From Vibrio sp. 99-70-13A1 (GTDB lineage Bacteria; Pseudomonadota; Gammaproteobacteria; Enterobacterales; Vibrionaceae), in assembly GCF_013114625.1 (NCBI RefSeq), contig NZ_VTXD01000003.1:62001-126000 (forward strand): a stretch of 64,000 bases of DNA, given 5' to 3'. The position numbers were made by a program, and so were the translations under genes. Shown here in pieces: positions 19,529 through 28,146 of this stretch (positions are counted from its first letter, which is position 1; every line of letters begins with the position of its first letter). The notes beneath the pieces are model-generated. The model was not told where the DNA came from. It was given only the letters and a program-made list of their open reading frames with translations, and did no database searches.

Positions 19529-19759
19529 TCAGGCTAGCCCAATTTGGGTTTGAGGGACAGCACTTGGGCTTTCAGAACGACAATTACACGTTCTACAAAA
19601 GTGCTGTCTTTCCATCTCATAATAACACTCACCACTAAAAAACTTAGCTGCCCACTGCTGCATTCGACCGGGAAGGGTATCGGCTTCCAATTCACAACGT
19701 CTCATCACTGACTTATGTAACGTCGTTCTTTTACATGCTTTGCAATATAGATCTGGCAT
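19529..19759 (-). CDS. Small zinc-ribbon-like protein, 76 residues
   Basis: Begins MPDLYCKACKRTTLHKS and has a second cysteine cluster FCRTCNCRSES, giving a CxxC...CxxC arrangement that suggests one bound zinc (treble-clef or ribbon fold). A further Cys and aromatic residues lie between (GECYYEMERQH). It reads like a conserved hypothetical protein found in vibrios; no enzymatic motif is present. Zinc ribbons of this size often bind nucleic acid or act as adaptors, but that is inference. It is isolated, converging on the 52-residue ORF. Confidence 0.65.
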   Translation of the reverse strand: MPDLYCKACKRTTLHKSVMRRCELEADTLPGRMQQWAAKFFSGECYYEMERQHFCRTCNCRSESPSAVPQTQIGLA

Positions 19760-19970
19760 ACCTTTGTCCTATCAGGTTTATGTAGTTACTGACAATTGAC
19801 ACATCTTGTCCGATAGAGTTCCGTAATTCATCGTAGGGATTATAAAAATGAGGCGTGTGTTCAATAAATCGACATTTTCAAGTCCATTTATATGACATGA
19901 AACATCCACAACACTTTCAAAAAACAAATTTCCTTACAGTTGCCCCTACTCTATCCCTTACATAGCTTAA

Positions 19971-19985
19971 ATTTACAATGTAAAT
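19971..19985. other. parS2: parS2-like centromere site (distal)
   Basis: ATTTACAATGTAAAT is a perfect match to NTTTACANTGTAAAN, the published parS2 consensus of V. cholerae chromosome II. It is identical to the copy upstream of parA at 63860-63874 and lies about 44 kb from it, in the 340-bp gap between the zinc-ribbon gene and the SnoaL-like gene. No gene is evident in 19760-20099. Confidence 0.75.
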
Positions 19986-20099
19986 CACTTGTTACATTAA
20001 AAATCTAAACCGCTTACTTAAATAGATAAAAAGCCACTCATTTAACGAGCAGATGAGTGACTTTGTAAAGAACCTCTCTATAAGCGGTAAGTATTGTGT

Positions 20100-21122
20100 T
20101 TAGAAACCAAACTTACCGTTATCATTTTTCCAATCAGAACGAGTTGGAATAGCTTCGATGGTGTCCCAATGTTCTACGATTCTTCCAGCTTCAACTCGGA
20201 ATAAATCATAAAATGCGACGTGCTGATTCATAAAGTGACCTTCACTCACCGACAGAACGAAGTTGCCTTGTCCTAAAATGATATGGTTCTTTTCGAAGAC
20301 CATTGGCATGCCTGCTTTTGCAAGTGCTCCTAATGCTTCACCTAATCCACTTAAACCGTCGGCAACCCCAGGGTTATGCTGTAGGTATGCACTGTCTTCA
20401 TTATCAATATAGTGGTTTATTTTTGACATATCACCATTGATTAGAATGTCACTAACAAAGCCAGAAACAATCGCTTTATTCTCTTCTGTTTTGTCTAAAT
20501 CAGTCACGAGTACTGTTCCATCTAACTGAGTTCGCCCACTCGCGTTCGCAGGGGAAATAGCTTGTAGGTTGTCCCAATGCTCGACAATAAGTCCATCTTC
20601 AAAACGGAAAATATCGAACCCTGCTTTTGGACCAAAAAAATCATACTCCGTGTGCGTTACAACATAATTCCCATCTTGGAACGAACGCTTAACCTGCGCT
20701 TTTGCGCTTCCTTTTGGCAATTGTTGCATCACGGCGCCAAAGCCTTCTAGCCCATCTCCGACAGCAAGGTTATGTTGAATATACTTCTCAGGGTTAACAT
20801 AACTAATGGCTGCATGGTCACCTGTTTCAATACTTGAAACTAATGCGACAGCCTTATCTTGAAGGCTTAGATTGTGCTCTTCTGAGTGGTTCGCTTCTAA
20901 ATGAGTTGAACATGCTGCCAACCCTAACGCACTCGCGGTTACTAATACTGATTTAACTATTTTCGATTTAATTGTTTTTGATGAAGTGGTTTTGGGTGCA
21001 CTTGTTTTAGATGAACTTATTTTAGATGCAATTGCACTTGATGAACTTGCACTTGAAGAGATTGCTTTTGGTGCATTTAAAGCGTTAACGGCTACTGATG
21101 ATAGGTTAAGTTGTGTTTTCAT
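20100..21122 (-). CDS. Putative lipoprotein with two SnoaL-like (NTF2-fold) domains
   Basis: I start this 340-residue protein at MKTQLNLSSV (21122), seven bases after an AGGAC ribosome site. A lipobox LAAC lies at residues 68-71 after the hydrophobic VLVTASALG, so it should be a lipoprotein, but the stretch before it is abnormally long and rich in Ser, Lys and Thr. Two related NTF2-fold domains follow (about 85-205 and 215-335), each with a YIQHNxxVxDGLxG / YLQHNPGVADGLSG motif and a VEHWDxIxAI motif. Such domains occur in SnoaL-type cyclases and in predicted aldol-type enzymes. It is downstream of an AraC regulator in the same direction. Catalytic activity and cargo are unknown. Confidence 0.72.
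   Translation of the reverse strand: MKTQLNLSSVAVNALNAPKAISSSASSSSAIASKISSSKTSAPKTTSSKTIKSKIVKSVLVTASALGLAACSTHLEANHSEEHNLSLQDKAVALVSSIETGDHAAISYVNPEKYIQHNLAVGDGLEGFGAVMQQLPKGSAKAQVKRSFQDGNYVVTHTEYDFFGPKAGFDIFRFEDGLIVEHWDNLQAISPANASGRTQLDGTVLVTDLDKTEENKAIVSGFVSDILINGDMSKINHYIDNEDSAYLQHNPGVADGLSGLGEALGALAKAGMPMVFEKNHIILGQGNFVLSVSEGHFMNQHVAFYDLFRVEAGRIVEHWDTIEAIPTRSDWKNDNGKFGF
20971..21075. repeat. 15-bp tandem repeat inside the lipoprotein N-terminus
   Basis: Seven units with a 15-bp period and consensus close to CTTGTTTTTGATGAA encode 5-residue repeats such as KISSS, KTSAP, KTTSS, KTIKS (about residues 17-51 of the start chosen here). The period keeps the frame, so copy-number changes would only lengthen or shorten the segment before the lipobox. 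Confidence 0.8.
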
Positions 21123-21257
21123 TCTGTTGTCCTCGTATTGGCTTGGGAGCAATATTAGAGAAAACAGACAAGATGAGGGAGAGTGTATATGCGCTTAAAA
21201 ATGGTCAATCTCGAACCTTTCATTTAGCTACCTGACAATAATAGGTAGCTCCAGATA

Positions 21258-21278
21258 GAACCAAGAACCAAGAACCAA
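21258..21278. repeat. Tandem 7-bp repeat, GAACCAA x3
   Basis: Three perfect GAACCAA units just beyond the stop codon of the AraC gene, in the spacer before the SnoaL-like gene. Confidence 0.85.
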
Positions 21279-21287
21279 GAGCAACGA

Positions 21288-22238
21288 TTACAGACCACTT
21301 TCAATTGAAGGGGTTTTATATCTTTTTTGGAAATCACTCGGCGTCATGAAAGTGTGATTTTTAAAGTACTTAACAAAATTACTCGCGTCATCGAAACCAA
21401 AATCATACGCCATTTGCTGTGAGGTTGTACTGTTCACCACCATCTGTCGCTTCATCTCAAGCACCGTGAATGAATCGATCAACTGCTTGGCTGTCATGCC
21501 TGTTGCTGTCTTGCATATCTGATTCAGAGTTTTATACGTCGTATTCACTTGAGCTGCGTACCAATTAGCATCACGCACTCTTTGATAATGTTGTTGCAAT
21601 AACTCAAAGTATCGAGCAAATTTCACACTCTGCTGATGCGTCAGTTTATCTTGCCTCACTTCCGGTCTAAGCCTGTGAAGGATCAAAGCAAAAGCAGAAA
21701 ATAGGTACATCACAATAAGTGGTTCTGGTGTATCGCTATCCAACTCTTCAATGGTTTGCTCAATAAGCGTGCGACCGCGAACGAAGTTTTTATCGTCTAA
21801 ATCCAGCAAAGCAGAGTGGCTTGAATTCAAATGGGTAGGCGTATAGTTCGGCAAGCGCATATTCGCATGAACATTATCAAGAAATGCTTGAGTAAATACG
21901 ATAGCCGTACCTTTCGGCTTAGAAGAAAAATCAAAGGAATGAACTTGTTCCCTTTGAATAAAAATGACACTGCCTTTCGAGAAGCGATAGTCTTTAAAAT
22001 CCACCATATGAGTGCCATTTCCCTCTTCGATAAAGACTATCAAAAAGAAGCTGATTCTGTGTGGTTTTTGAGAATCATGTTTTCTCTCTAAAAGGCCTTC
22101 ATTCTCTTCTGGATTTCGGTTTTTCTCTTGGGTTTGAAATAACCGAGAAAAATTAAATAACCGAGAAAGAGGAATGAACTCGATTTCTGATTGATTGGTT
22201 TTTTGGTGATTGAAGTGAATACTAGGGATACCAGACAC
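21288..22238 (-). CDS. AraC-family transcriptional regulator
   Basis: Regulator of 316 residues with an N-terminal cupin-like sensing domain (about 45-150, FFLIVFIEEGNGTHMVDF, a glycine-rich FSKGSVIF loop) and a C-terminal AraC HTH pair (about 205-305): NTTYKTLNQICKTATGMT and QQMAYDFGFDDASNFVKYFKNHTFMTPSDFQKRY. The FGFDDASNF segment is the standard second-HTH signature. It lies upstream of, and co-directional with, the SnoaL-like lipoprotein gene, which is a plausible target. The ligand is unknown. Confidence 0.87.
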   Translation of the reverse strand: MSGIPSIHFNHQKTNQSEIEFIPLSRLFNFSRLFQTQEKNRNPEENEGLLERKHDSQKPHRISFFLIVFIEEGNGTHMVDFKDYRFSKGSVIFIQREQVHSFDFSSKPKGTAIVFTQAFLDNVHANMRLPNYTPTHLNSSHSALLDLDDKNFVRGRTLIEQTIEELDSDTPEPLIVMYLFSAFALILHRLRPEVRQDKLTHQQSVKFARYFELLQQHYQRVRDANWYAAQVNTTYKTLNQICKTATGMTAKQLIDSFTVLEMKRQMVVNSTTSQQMAYDFGFDDASNFVKYFKNHTFMTPSDFQKRYKTPSIESGL

Positions 22239-22349
22239 GAATTAAATATTCCTTACTTGCTCAACCAAATCATCAAGATACAAAACCATGACGGGAAACT
22301 GCCACAAAAAGACAAGGCTACATGTTGGCTTTATCAGTGTAATCCACAT

Positions 22350-22381
22350 AAAAAAATAGAGCCACCGAAGTGACTCTATTT
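22350..22381 (-). terminator. Rho-independent terminator of the put operon
   Basis: On the minus strand AAATAGAGTCAC-TTCG-GTGGCTCTATTT forms a 12-bp stem (one G-U pair) with a UUCG tetraloop and runs into a T7 tract. It lies about 80 bp after the putP stop. Confidence 0.9.
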
Positions 22382-22462
22382 CATTTACTTAATCATAATA
22401 TTTCATTTGTTTAACCAGAAAATTCGTAAACTGAATTCAGTTCAACCTAATCTAGATAAACC

Positions 22463-23956
22463 TTAATCTAATTCAACTAAGTTCTTTTTAAATGCAGCAT
22501 GCTGTTTCTTAACTGAATCTTCAGGTTCGCCAGTCATGTAGCTTACAACCACAATAGAAATGGTTGAAAGGATGATTCCCGGTACAATTTCGTACACGTC
22601 AAACCAACCGCCAGTGAATTGCTTCCAAAGTACAATCGTTACACCACCCACAACAATACCCGCTAGAGCACCATTACGGTTCATACGAGCCCAATATAGG
22701 CTAAGTACAATAGCTGGACCAAATGCAGCACCAAAACCAGCCCAAGCGTAAGATACAAGGCCAAGTACTGAGCTATCAGGCGTCATAGCTAGGAATAGAG
22801 CAACCAAAGAAATAAGTACAACAGCAATACGACCTACGCGAACGATCTCTTCTGATGTTGCATCTTTCTTCAGTAACTGCTTGTAAAAGTCTTCCGCTAG
22901 AGCTGAAGAAGAAACAAGAAGTTGTGAATCAGCAGTACTCATGATTGCCGCTAGAATTGCAGCAAGTAAGATACCCGCGATTACAGGGTGGAACATTGCA
23001 TTCACAAGAAGCATGAAGATTTTTTCGCCGTCATCTAATGCTGGAGAACCAGAATTAGTCACGTAAATCAAACCAACTAAACCTACCAGCATTGCACCAA
23101 CCATAGACAATGCAGACCAAACAACTGCAATGCGGCGAGCGGTAACTAAATCTTTGTTTGAACGTGTGGCTTTAAAACGTGCAAGGATATGCGGCTGACC
23201 AAAGTAGCCAAGACCCCATGCAGCTAGAGAGATAATAGCAATGGCCGAAAGTGGCTCACCTTTCGCATCATTCCAAAGTGTAAGAAGCTCTGGGTTGATG
23301 GTGTGAAGGTCGCTAGAAAGTTGACCTAAGCCACCATTCATTGCTGCGATAGGCACAATTAATAGTGCTGCCGACATCAGTAGACCTTGCACTAAATCTG
23401 TCCAAGATACCGCTAAGAAACCACCAAATAACGTGTACGATACAACACACACTGTGCCGATGATAACCGCTGTTGTGTAATCTAGGCCAAATACCGTTTC
23501 AAACAATTTACCACCAGCTACCAAGCCTGAGCTTGTGTAGAAAAGGAAGAATAAAAGAATGAAGAAAGCAGAAATTGTTTGGATCAGCTTCGAGTTGTCA
23601 TTAAAACGACGAGCTAAGAACTCAGGTAAAGTCAGAGACTCAGTCGTAATACTGTAAGTACGTAAACGCTTAGCACTGATAAGCCAGTTTGCCCATGTAC
23701 CAATTAATAAACCACCAGCAAGCCAAAACGCTTCAAAACCAGCAGCATAAGCATAACCAGGTAAACCAAGCAGCAACCAACCACTCATATCAGAAGCACC
23801 CGCAGAAAGTGCCGCAGGCCAAGGGCCTAAACTGCGCCCACCCAAGAAATAATCACTTGAGTTGGATGTACGTTTGTAAGCAATAACTCCGATCGCAAGC
23901 ATCATGATCAGATACGCAATAAACGTGGATGTTATTGCAAAACTATTTTCTATCAT
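22463..23956 (-). CDS. putP: Sodium/proline symporter
   Basis: Inner-membrane Na+/proline co-transporter of the SSS family, 497 residues with about 13 hydrophobic spans. Diagnostic motifs are SSDYFLGGRSLGPWPAALSAGASDMSG in TM2 (here split around the Na+ site) and the central GYFGQPHILARF and STADSQLLVSSSALAEDFY sequences of PutP. It is the last gene of the put cluster, with a strong terminator behind it, and supplies the substrate for PutA. A hairpin in the spacer before it may set its level relative to putA. Confidence 0.94.
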   Translation of the reverse strand: MIENSFAITSTFIAYLIMMLAIGVIAYKRTSNSSDYFLGGRSLGPWPAALSAGASDMSGWLLLGLPGYAYAAGFEAFWLAGGLLIGTWANWLISAKRLRTYSITTESLTLPEFLARRFNDNSKLIQTISAFFILLFFLFYTSSGLVAGGKLFETVFGLDYTTAVIIGTVCVVSYTLFGGFLAVSWTDLVQGLLMSAALLIVPIAAMNGGLGQLSSDLHTINPELLTLWNDAKGEPLSAIAIISLAAWGLGYFGQPHILARFKATRSNKDLVTARRIAVVWSALSMVGAMLVGLVGLIYVTNSGSPALDDGEKIFMLLVNAMFHPVIAGILLAAILAAIMSTADSQLLVSSSALAEDFYKQLLKKDATSEEIVRVGRIAVVLISLVALFLAMTPDSSVLGLVSYAWAGFGAAFGPAIVLSLYWARMNRNGALAGIVVGGVTIVLWKQFTGGWFDVYEIVPGIILSTISIVVVSYMTGEPEDSVKKQHAAFKKNLVELD

Positions 23957-24043
23957 TTGATAGTCCTCATTTTAAAATCGCCTTCCCTGTCCAGCACACT
24001 CTCGCCACCGCCTTATTGCACAGCATAAAAAGAGTACTGGGAA

Positions 24044-24071
24044 CCCACTTAAACATTGATGCTTAAGTGGG
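24044..24071 (-). repeat. Hairpin between the ALDH-like gene and putP
   Basis: CCCACTTAA (24044-24052) and TTAAGTGGG (24063-24071) form a 9-bp stem. On the minus strand no clear T tract follows, so it is more likely an attenuator or mRNA-stability element than a full terminator. Confidence 0.5.
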
Positions 24072-24084
24072 AAAGTATTGAAGG

Positions 24085-24789
24085 TTAGTGGGCTTCGCTT
24101 CCAAGCTCTAGCAAGGTCGCATTACCACCCACGGCTGTTATATTTATAGTTCGCGTACGCTCTGTAATAAAGCGCAGCGATAGGTGTGGATCGTGAGCAA
24201 TATTCATTGCGTTCAGATCCGTTTCAGACACTAAACCGACGATAGCACCGTCACGCTTAGCAAGTTGTAAATTGATAGCTTGTTCTGTTTCTGTATTGCC
24301 AACGTAGCCAACACTTCTTACATCGCATGACAACAACTGTTGAGCCGCGTCATAAGGTGCAATCTGAACAAGGTTTGAAGGAAAGCTAGCTTGCTGCACT
24401 GCTTTTTCAATTAAGTTTGTGAATTCCACATCATCACTACAAAGCTGCACGCTATTGCCAGCCAGTAATGCTGAAGTGAGCATTGCCATCGCTGTTTGCT
24501 GAGCTTGTAAAGAAGCATCACAATGATCGACAACCACTAATGCAACACCGCGACCAGCAGCGTATAACTCATTCGTTTCACCGGTTGGACCAACCAATGA
24601 ATGCCCTTCTTCCAACAGCGAAGATGCTTGCTGAAGATGGAAAGAAACCACTGCCGCTAGATCTGAAGATGAAGTTTCGATTTCAGATTTAAGTGAAAGT
24701 ACAAACGCACTTTTATGATCGAAATCGGTTAAATTCCACTGTTCCCACGCCAGCAAAGCATCAGAAAAACCCGTCACTTGATGAACCAT
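24085..24789 (-). CDS. ALDH-superfamily-like protein linked to PutA
   Basis: Protein of 234 residues encoded 12 bp after putA and before putP. It has stretches that recall an aldehyde dehydrogenase Rossmann domain: ALLAGNSVQLCSDD resembles the ALVAGNTVVAKP motif of PutA, followed by a VGYVGNTETEQAIN segment like VAFTGSTPTAQRIN. The catalytic Cys and Glu motifs are missing, so it is probably not an active dehydrogenase. Long PutA proteins of other bacteria end in an inactive ALDH-like domain; this looks like that domain as a separate subunit. It is often annotated 1-pyrroline-5-carboxylate dehydrogenase in vibrios, which I think is misleading. Confidence 0.65.
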   Translation of the reverse strand: MVHQVTGFSDALLAWEQWNLTDFDHKSAFVLSLKSEIETSSSDLAAVVSFHLQQASSLLEEGHSLVGPTGETNELYAAGRGVALVVVDHCDASLQAQQTAMAMLTSALLAGNSVQLCSDDVEFTNLIEKAVQQASFPSNLVQIAPYDAAQQLLSCDVRSVGYVGNTETEQAINLQLAKRDGAIVGLVSETDLNAMNIAHDPHLSLRFITERTRTINITAVGGNATLLELGSEAH

Positions 24790-24800
24790 GATACTGCTCC

Positions 24801-27800
24801 TTATGCCTTGCTTTGAAATTGAGAAAAATGAACGTCAGTAAAGCGGTACAAGTAATGTGGACCACCCGCTTTAGGGCCGGTGCCCGATAAACCTTGGCCG
24901 CCAAAGGGTTGTACACCAACCACAGCACCGACTTGGTCACGGTTGATGTAACAGTTACCCACTCGAGCATGTTTCTCGATCCAGCGGTAAGTCGTTTCAT
25001 TACGGCTGTGGATGCCCATCGTCAAACCAAAGCCCGTTTGGTTAATTTGCTCAACCACTTGTGTTAATTCACTCGCCTTAAAACGAACAATGTGTAGTAC
25101 AGGGCCAAACTGTTCTTCTTTTAGGCAACTGATGTCGGAGATTTCAAATGCACTCGGCGGGACAAAGTCACCATGCTCACAATCTGAACCTAATGTCAGC
25201 TGCGCAACTTTTTTCTGTGTTTGCGTCATGGTTTCTAGGTGAGCTAACAACTTAAGTTTGGCATTACTGTCGATAACCGGACCAACGTCTGTCTTATGTA
25301 AATGCGGGATGCCGACACTTAGCTCATCCATCGCACCTTGAATCAAACCAATCACACGGTCTGCAATGTCTTCTTGAATAAACAGAACACGCAAAGCAGA
25401 ACAACGCTGACCCGCAGAAGCAAATGCTGAACGCACCACATCACGTACTACTTGTTCTGGAAGCGCAGTACTGTCCACAATCATTGCGTTTTGACCACCG
25501 GTTTCCGCAATAAACGGAACTGGCTTAGCTTTACGACTCGCCAAAGACACATTGATACGCTGCGCTGTTGGTGTTGAACCTGTAAAGGCAACACCGGCAA
25601 TCGCATTATGGCTGGTTAACGCACTGCCAATTTCAGCTCCACGACCCGGTAGCAATTGAATAGTGCCAGCAGGGAATCCCGCCTCAGCCATTAGTTCCAC
25701 CGCGCGAGCAGCAATTAAGCTGGTTTGTTCAGCCGGTTTTGCTACAACAGTATTACCCGCAACCAACGCAGCCGTAATTTGACCTAAGAAGATAGCCAGC
25801 GGGAAGTTCCAAGGGCTAATACATACAAAGACACCGCGACCTTGGCGAGAAGCACTACGGGAAACACCATCAAATCCAGTCAGCTCGAAAGCTTCAAGAT
25901 TGCTTGCTTGCTTCGCGTAGTAACGACAGAAATCAACCGCTTCACGTACTTCATCAATACTATCGTGAATAGTTTTACCCGCTTCTTGATGACAAATCGC
26001 CACCAGTTCCGCCAAGTTTTCTTCGAGTAAATCAGCCAGTTTATCTAGCGCAGCGCTCTTTATCTCTATCGATGTTGCTTTCCAATCACCAAATGCGGCT
26101 TCTGCACCCAGAATCGCTTCGGAAACATGATCAAGGTTTGCAAAAGCCACCTTTCCAACAGGAATACGACGATCGTAAGGCGCGGTAATCAATTCTACAT
26201 TGTGATCAGCCTTGATCATGCTTTCAGCAAGAGGCTGCCCATTAATAACGGGGCCCGCAGTCCATTGCTTATCAAGGAAAGAATGGACTTGTTTCTCAAA
26301 TACCTGAGCTTCACTTTCAATATCAATATTTACGCCATAAGCATTTTTACGCTCAGGGAAGACTTGTGAAGGCAAAGGAATTTTCGTGTTATTCAGCGTA
26401 TCAAACGTTAAAAGCATATCAACAGGGTGTTGAGTTAGCTCAGCCACAGGGCAACGCGCATCCACTAAACGGTGAACAAAAGAACTGTTCGCACCATTCT
26501 CAAGTAAACGACGAACAAGGTAAGGCAGTAAGTCTTTGTGGCTACCAACAGGCGCGTAGATACGAACAGACTGCTGGTACGCTTCCATTGCATGGTTATA
26601 AAGTGAATCACCCATGCCATGTAAACGTTGGAATTCATAATCTTTGTGCTCAGCCATCACTGCAATGGCAGATACGGTGTGAGCATTATGGCTAGCAAAT
26701 TGAGGGAAAATATTGCCTCGTACGCCTTCACTTAATAAGAAGCGAGCACATGCTAAGTACGCCACATCGGTTGACTCTTTACGGGTATAAACAGGGTAAT
26801 CATCGTAACCAGCTTGTTGCGACCATTTAATTTCACTGTCCCAGTAAGCGCCTTTTACTAAACGAAGTGGGATTAAATCACCTTGCTCTTTCGCTAGGCG
26901 GTTCAACCACATAAGCACTGGAAGTGCACGCTTAGAATATGCTTGAATCACAATTCCAAGCTTGCCCCAGCCTTTAACTAAATCACTGCTGTACAGTTTT
27001 TTGAAGAGCTTAAGAGACAGTTCTAAGCGATCGGCTTCTTCAGCATCAATCGTTATTGCAACATTCAACTCTACTGCTCGGTTAAGCAATTGAATCACGG
27101 TGTCATACAGTTCACTTAGGACACGATCTTCATTCGCTACTTCGTAACGAGGGTGAAGCGCTGAGAGTTTAATTGAAACTGAAGGAAGCGGGCTTGTTTC
27201 GCCGCCATTGTTTGAGCTACTACTGTTAGAGCTTAAGTTATCTCTACCAACAGCTTCAATCGCCATCAAGTAATCTTTAAAGTACTTGTTCGCATCTGCA
27301 GTAGTTAATGCCGCTTCACCCAACATATCAAACGAATAGGTGAAACCTTTTTCGCGCATTGGTTTGCCGTTTTTCTGCGCTTCAGCAATGCTGCGACCAA
27401 GAACAAACTGGTGCCCCATGACTTTCATGGCTTGGTGCATCGCTTTACGAATAACAGGCTCAGAGAGTTTGTTTACTAAACGATTAACCGCTTGAGCTGG
27501 GCTCTGCTGTTCTTTGCTAGATAAGCCAACCACTTTACCAGTGAGCATAAGCCCCCAAGTAGAAGCATTAACAAAAACAGAATCAGAGTTTTTAAGGTGA
27601 GATTTCCAATCGGCGACGCTCAGCTTATCGCGAATTAAAGCATCTGCGGTCGCTGAGTCAGGAATACGCATAAGAGCTTCAGCCAAGCACATCAACAAGA
27701 TCCCTTCATGGGTATCTAAACTGTACTCAAGTAGCAATGCATCAATCATTTGGATAGATGATTTATCGGCACGAATCGCTTCAATTAAGCTGGTCGTTTT

Positions 27801-27965
27801 ATCCGTGATTTGCGCTTTTTCAGCCTCAGAAGGGGTTGCTAGCGGCAGTAGTTGCTTTAGCCATTGGGTTTCATCCACCATATATAATGGTGAGATAAGC
27901 GTCCAAAGTGTATCAAGCGGCTGCTCAATAAATTCTGGCTTTAACACATCAGTAGCTGTAAACAT
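24801..27965 (-). CDS. putA: Bifunctional proline dehydrogenase / P5C dehydrogenase
   Basis: Enzyme of 1054 residues that oxidises proline to glutamate. The N-terminal half is the FAD-dependent proline dehydrogenase barrel (SIKLSALHPRYE, VTIDAEEADRLELSL-like strand, LRLVKGAYWDSEIK, ASHNAHTVSAI), and the C-terminal half the NAD-dependent P5C dehydrogenase with FVCISPWNFPLAIFLGQ, VAFTGSTPTAQR, the GGQNAMIVDS region and the catalytic Cys in AGQRCSALRV. It is shorter than E. coli PutA (about 1320) and lacks the N-terminal ribbon-helix-helix repressor domain, so it should not regulate its own gene; the AraC protein upstream is a better candidate. Confidence 0.96.
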   Translation of the reverse strand: MFTATDVLKPEFIEQPLDTLWTLISPLYMVDETQWLKQLLPLATPSEAEKAQITDKTTSLIEAIRADKSSIQMIDALLLEYSLDTHEGILLMCLAEALMRIPDSATADALIRDKLSVADWKSHLKNSDSVFVNASTWGLMLTGKVVGLSSKEQQSPAQAVNRLVNKLSEPVIRKAMHQAMKVMGHQFVLGRSIAEAQKNGKPMREKGFTYSFDMLGEAALTTADANKYFKDYLMAIEAVGRDNLSSNSSSSNNGGETSPLPSVSIKLSALHPRYEVANEDRVLSELYDTVIQLLNRAVELNVAITIDAEEADRLELSLKLFKKLYSSDLVKGWGKLGIVIQAYSKRALPVLMWLNRLAKEQGDLIPLRLVKGAYWDSEIKWSQQAGYDDYPVYTRKESTDVAYLACARFLLSEGVRGNIFPQFASHNAHTVSAIAVMAEHKDYEFQRLHGMGDSLYNHAMEAYQQSVRIYAPVGSHKDLLPYLVRRLLENGANSSFVHRLVDARCPVAELTQHPVDMLLTFDTLNNTKIPLPSQVFPERKNAYGVNIDIESEAQVFEKQVHSFLDKQWTAGPVINGQPLAESMIKADHNVELITAPYDRRIPVGKVAFANLDHVSEAILGAEAAFGDWKATSIEIKSAALDKLADLLEENLAELVAICHQEAGKTIHDSIDEVREAVDFCRYYAKQASNLEAFELTGFDGVSRSASRQGRGVFVCISPWNFPLAIFLGQITAALVAGNTVVAKPAEQTSLIAARAVELMAEAGFPAGTIQLLPGRGAEIGSALTSHNAIAGVAFTGSTPTAQRINVSLASRKAKPVPFIAETGGQNAMIVDSTALPEQVVRDVVRSAFASAGQRCSALRVLFIQEDIADRVIGLIQGAMDELSVGIPHLHKTDVGPVIDSNAKLKLLAHLETMTQTQKKVAQLTLGSDCEHGDFVPPSAFEISDISCLKEEQFGPVLHIVRFKASELTQVVEQINQTGFGLTMGIHSRNETTYRWIEKHARVGNCYINRDQVGAVVGVQPFGGQGLSGTGPKAGGPHYLYRFTDVHFSQFQSKA

Positions 27966-28024
27966 GCGTTTTCCTTAATCTCACACCCGAAATTAGTTCG
28001 GGATCTCTACAATGGCAGCAGTGT

Positions 28025-28053
28025 ATTTTGAGTGTATAAGGAATACTTGTCAA
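28025..28053 (-). promoter_or_regulatory. Putative putA promoter
   Basis: On the minus strand TTGACA (28053-28048) and CAAAAT (28030-28025) are separated by 17 bp. The -35 box is perfect and the -10 box poor, as expected for an activator-dependent promoter. It lies about 60-90 bp before the putA ATG. Confidence 0.5.
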
Positions 28054-28081
28054 AAACTCCGAGTTTTTTGCTAAAAACTCG
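28052..28081. promoter_or_regulatory. Direct-repeat operator next to the putA promoter
   Basis: AAAAACTCCG (28052-28061) and AAAAACTCGC (28073-28082) start exactly 21 bp apart, two helical turns, and the first also forms an inverted repeat AAAAACT-CCG-AGTTTTT (28052-28068). It abuts the -35 box. Two in-phase half sites overlapping -35 are typical of AraC-family activators. Confidence 0.5.
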
Positions 28082-28146
28082 CTTTATTAACAAAATAAAA
28101 ACATGGTCACACGAAAAAGCTTAAAATAATATGTCGTTTTGTTTAA

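Noticed and set aside
26366..26695. 109-codon plus-strand ORF opposite putA
   Set aside because: Antisense to the proline dehydrogenase domain; no plausible start signal or domain.
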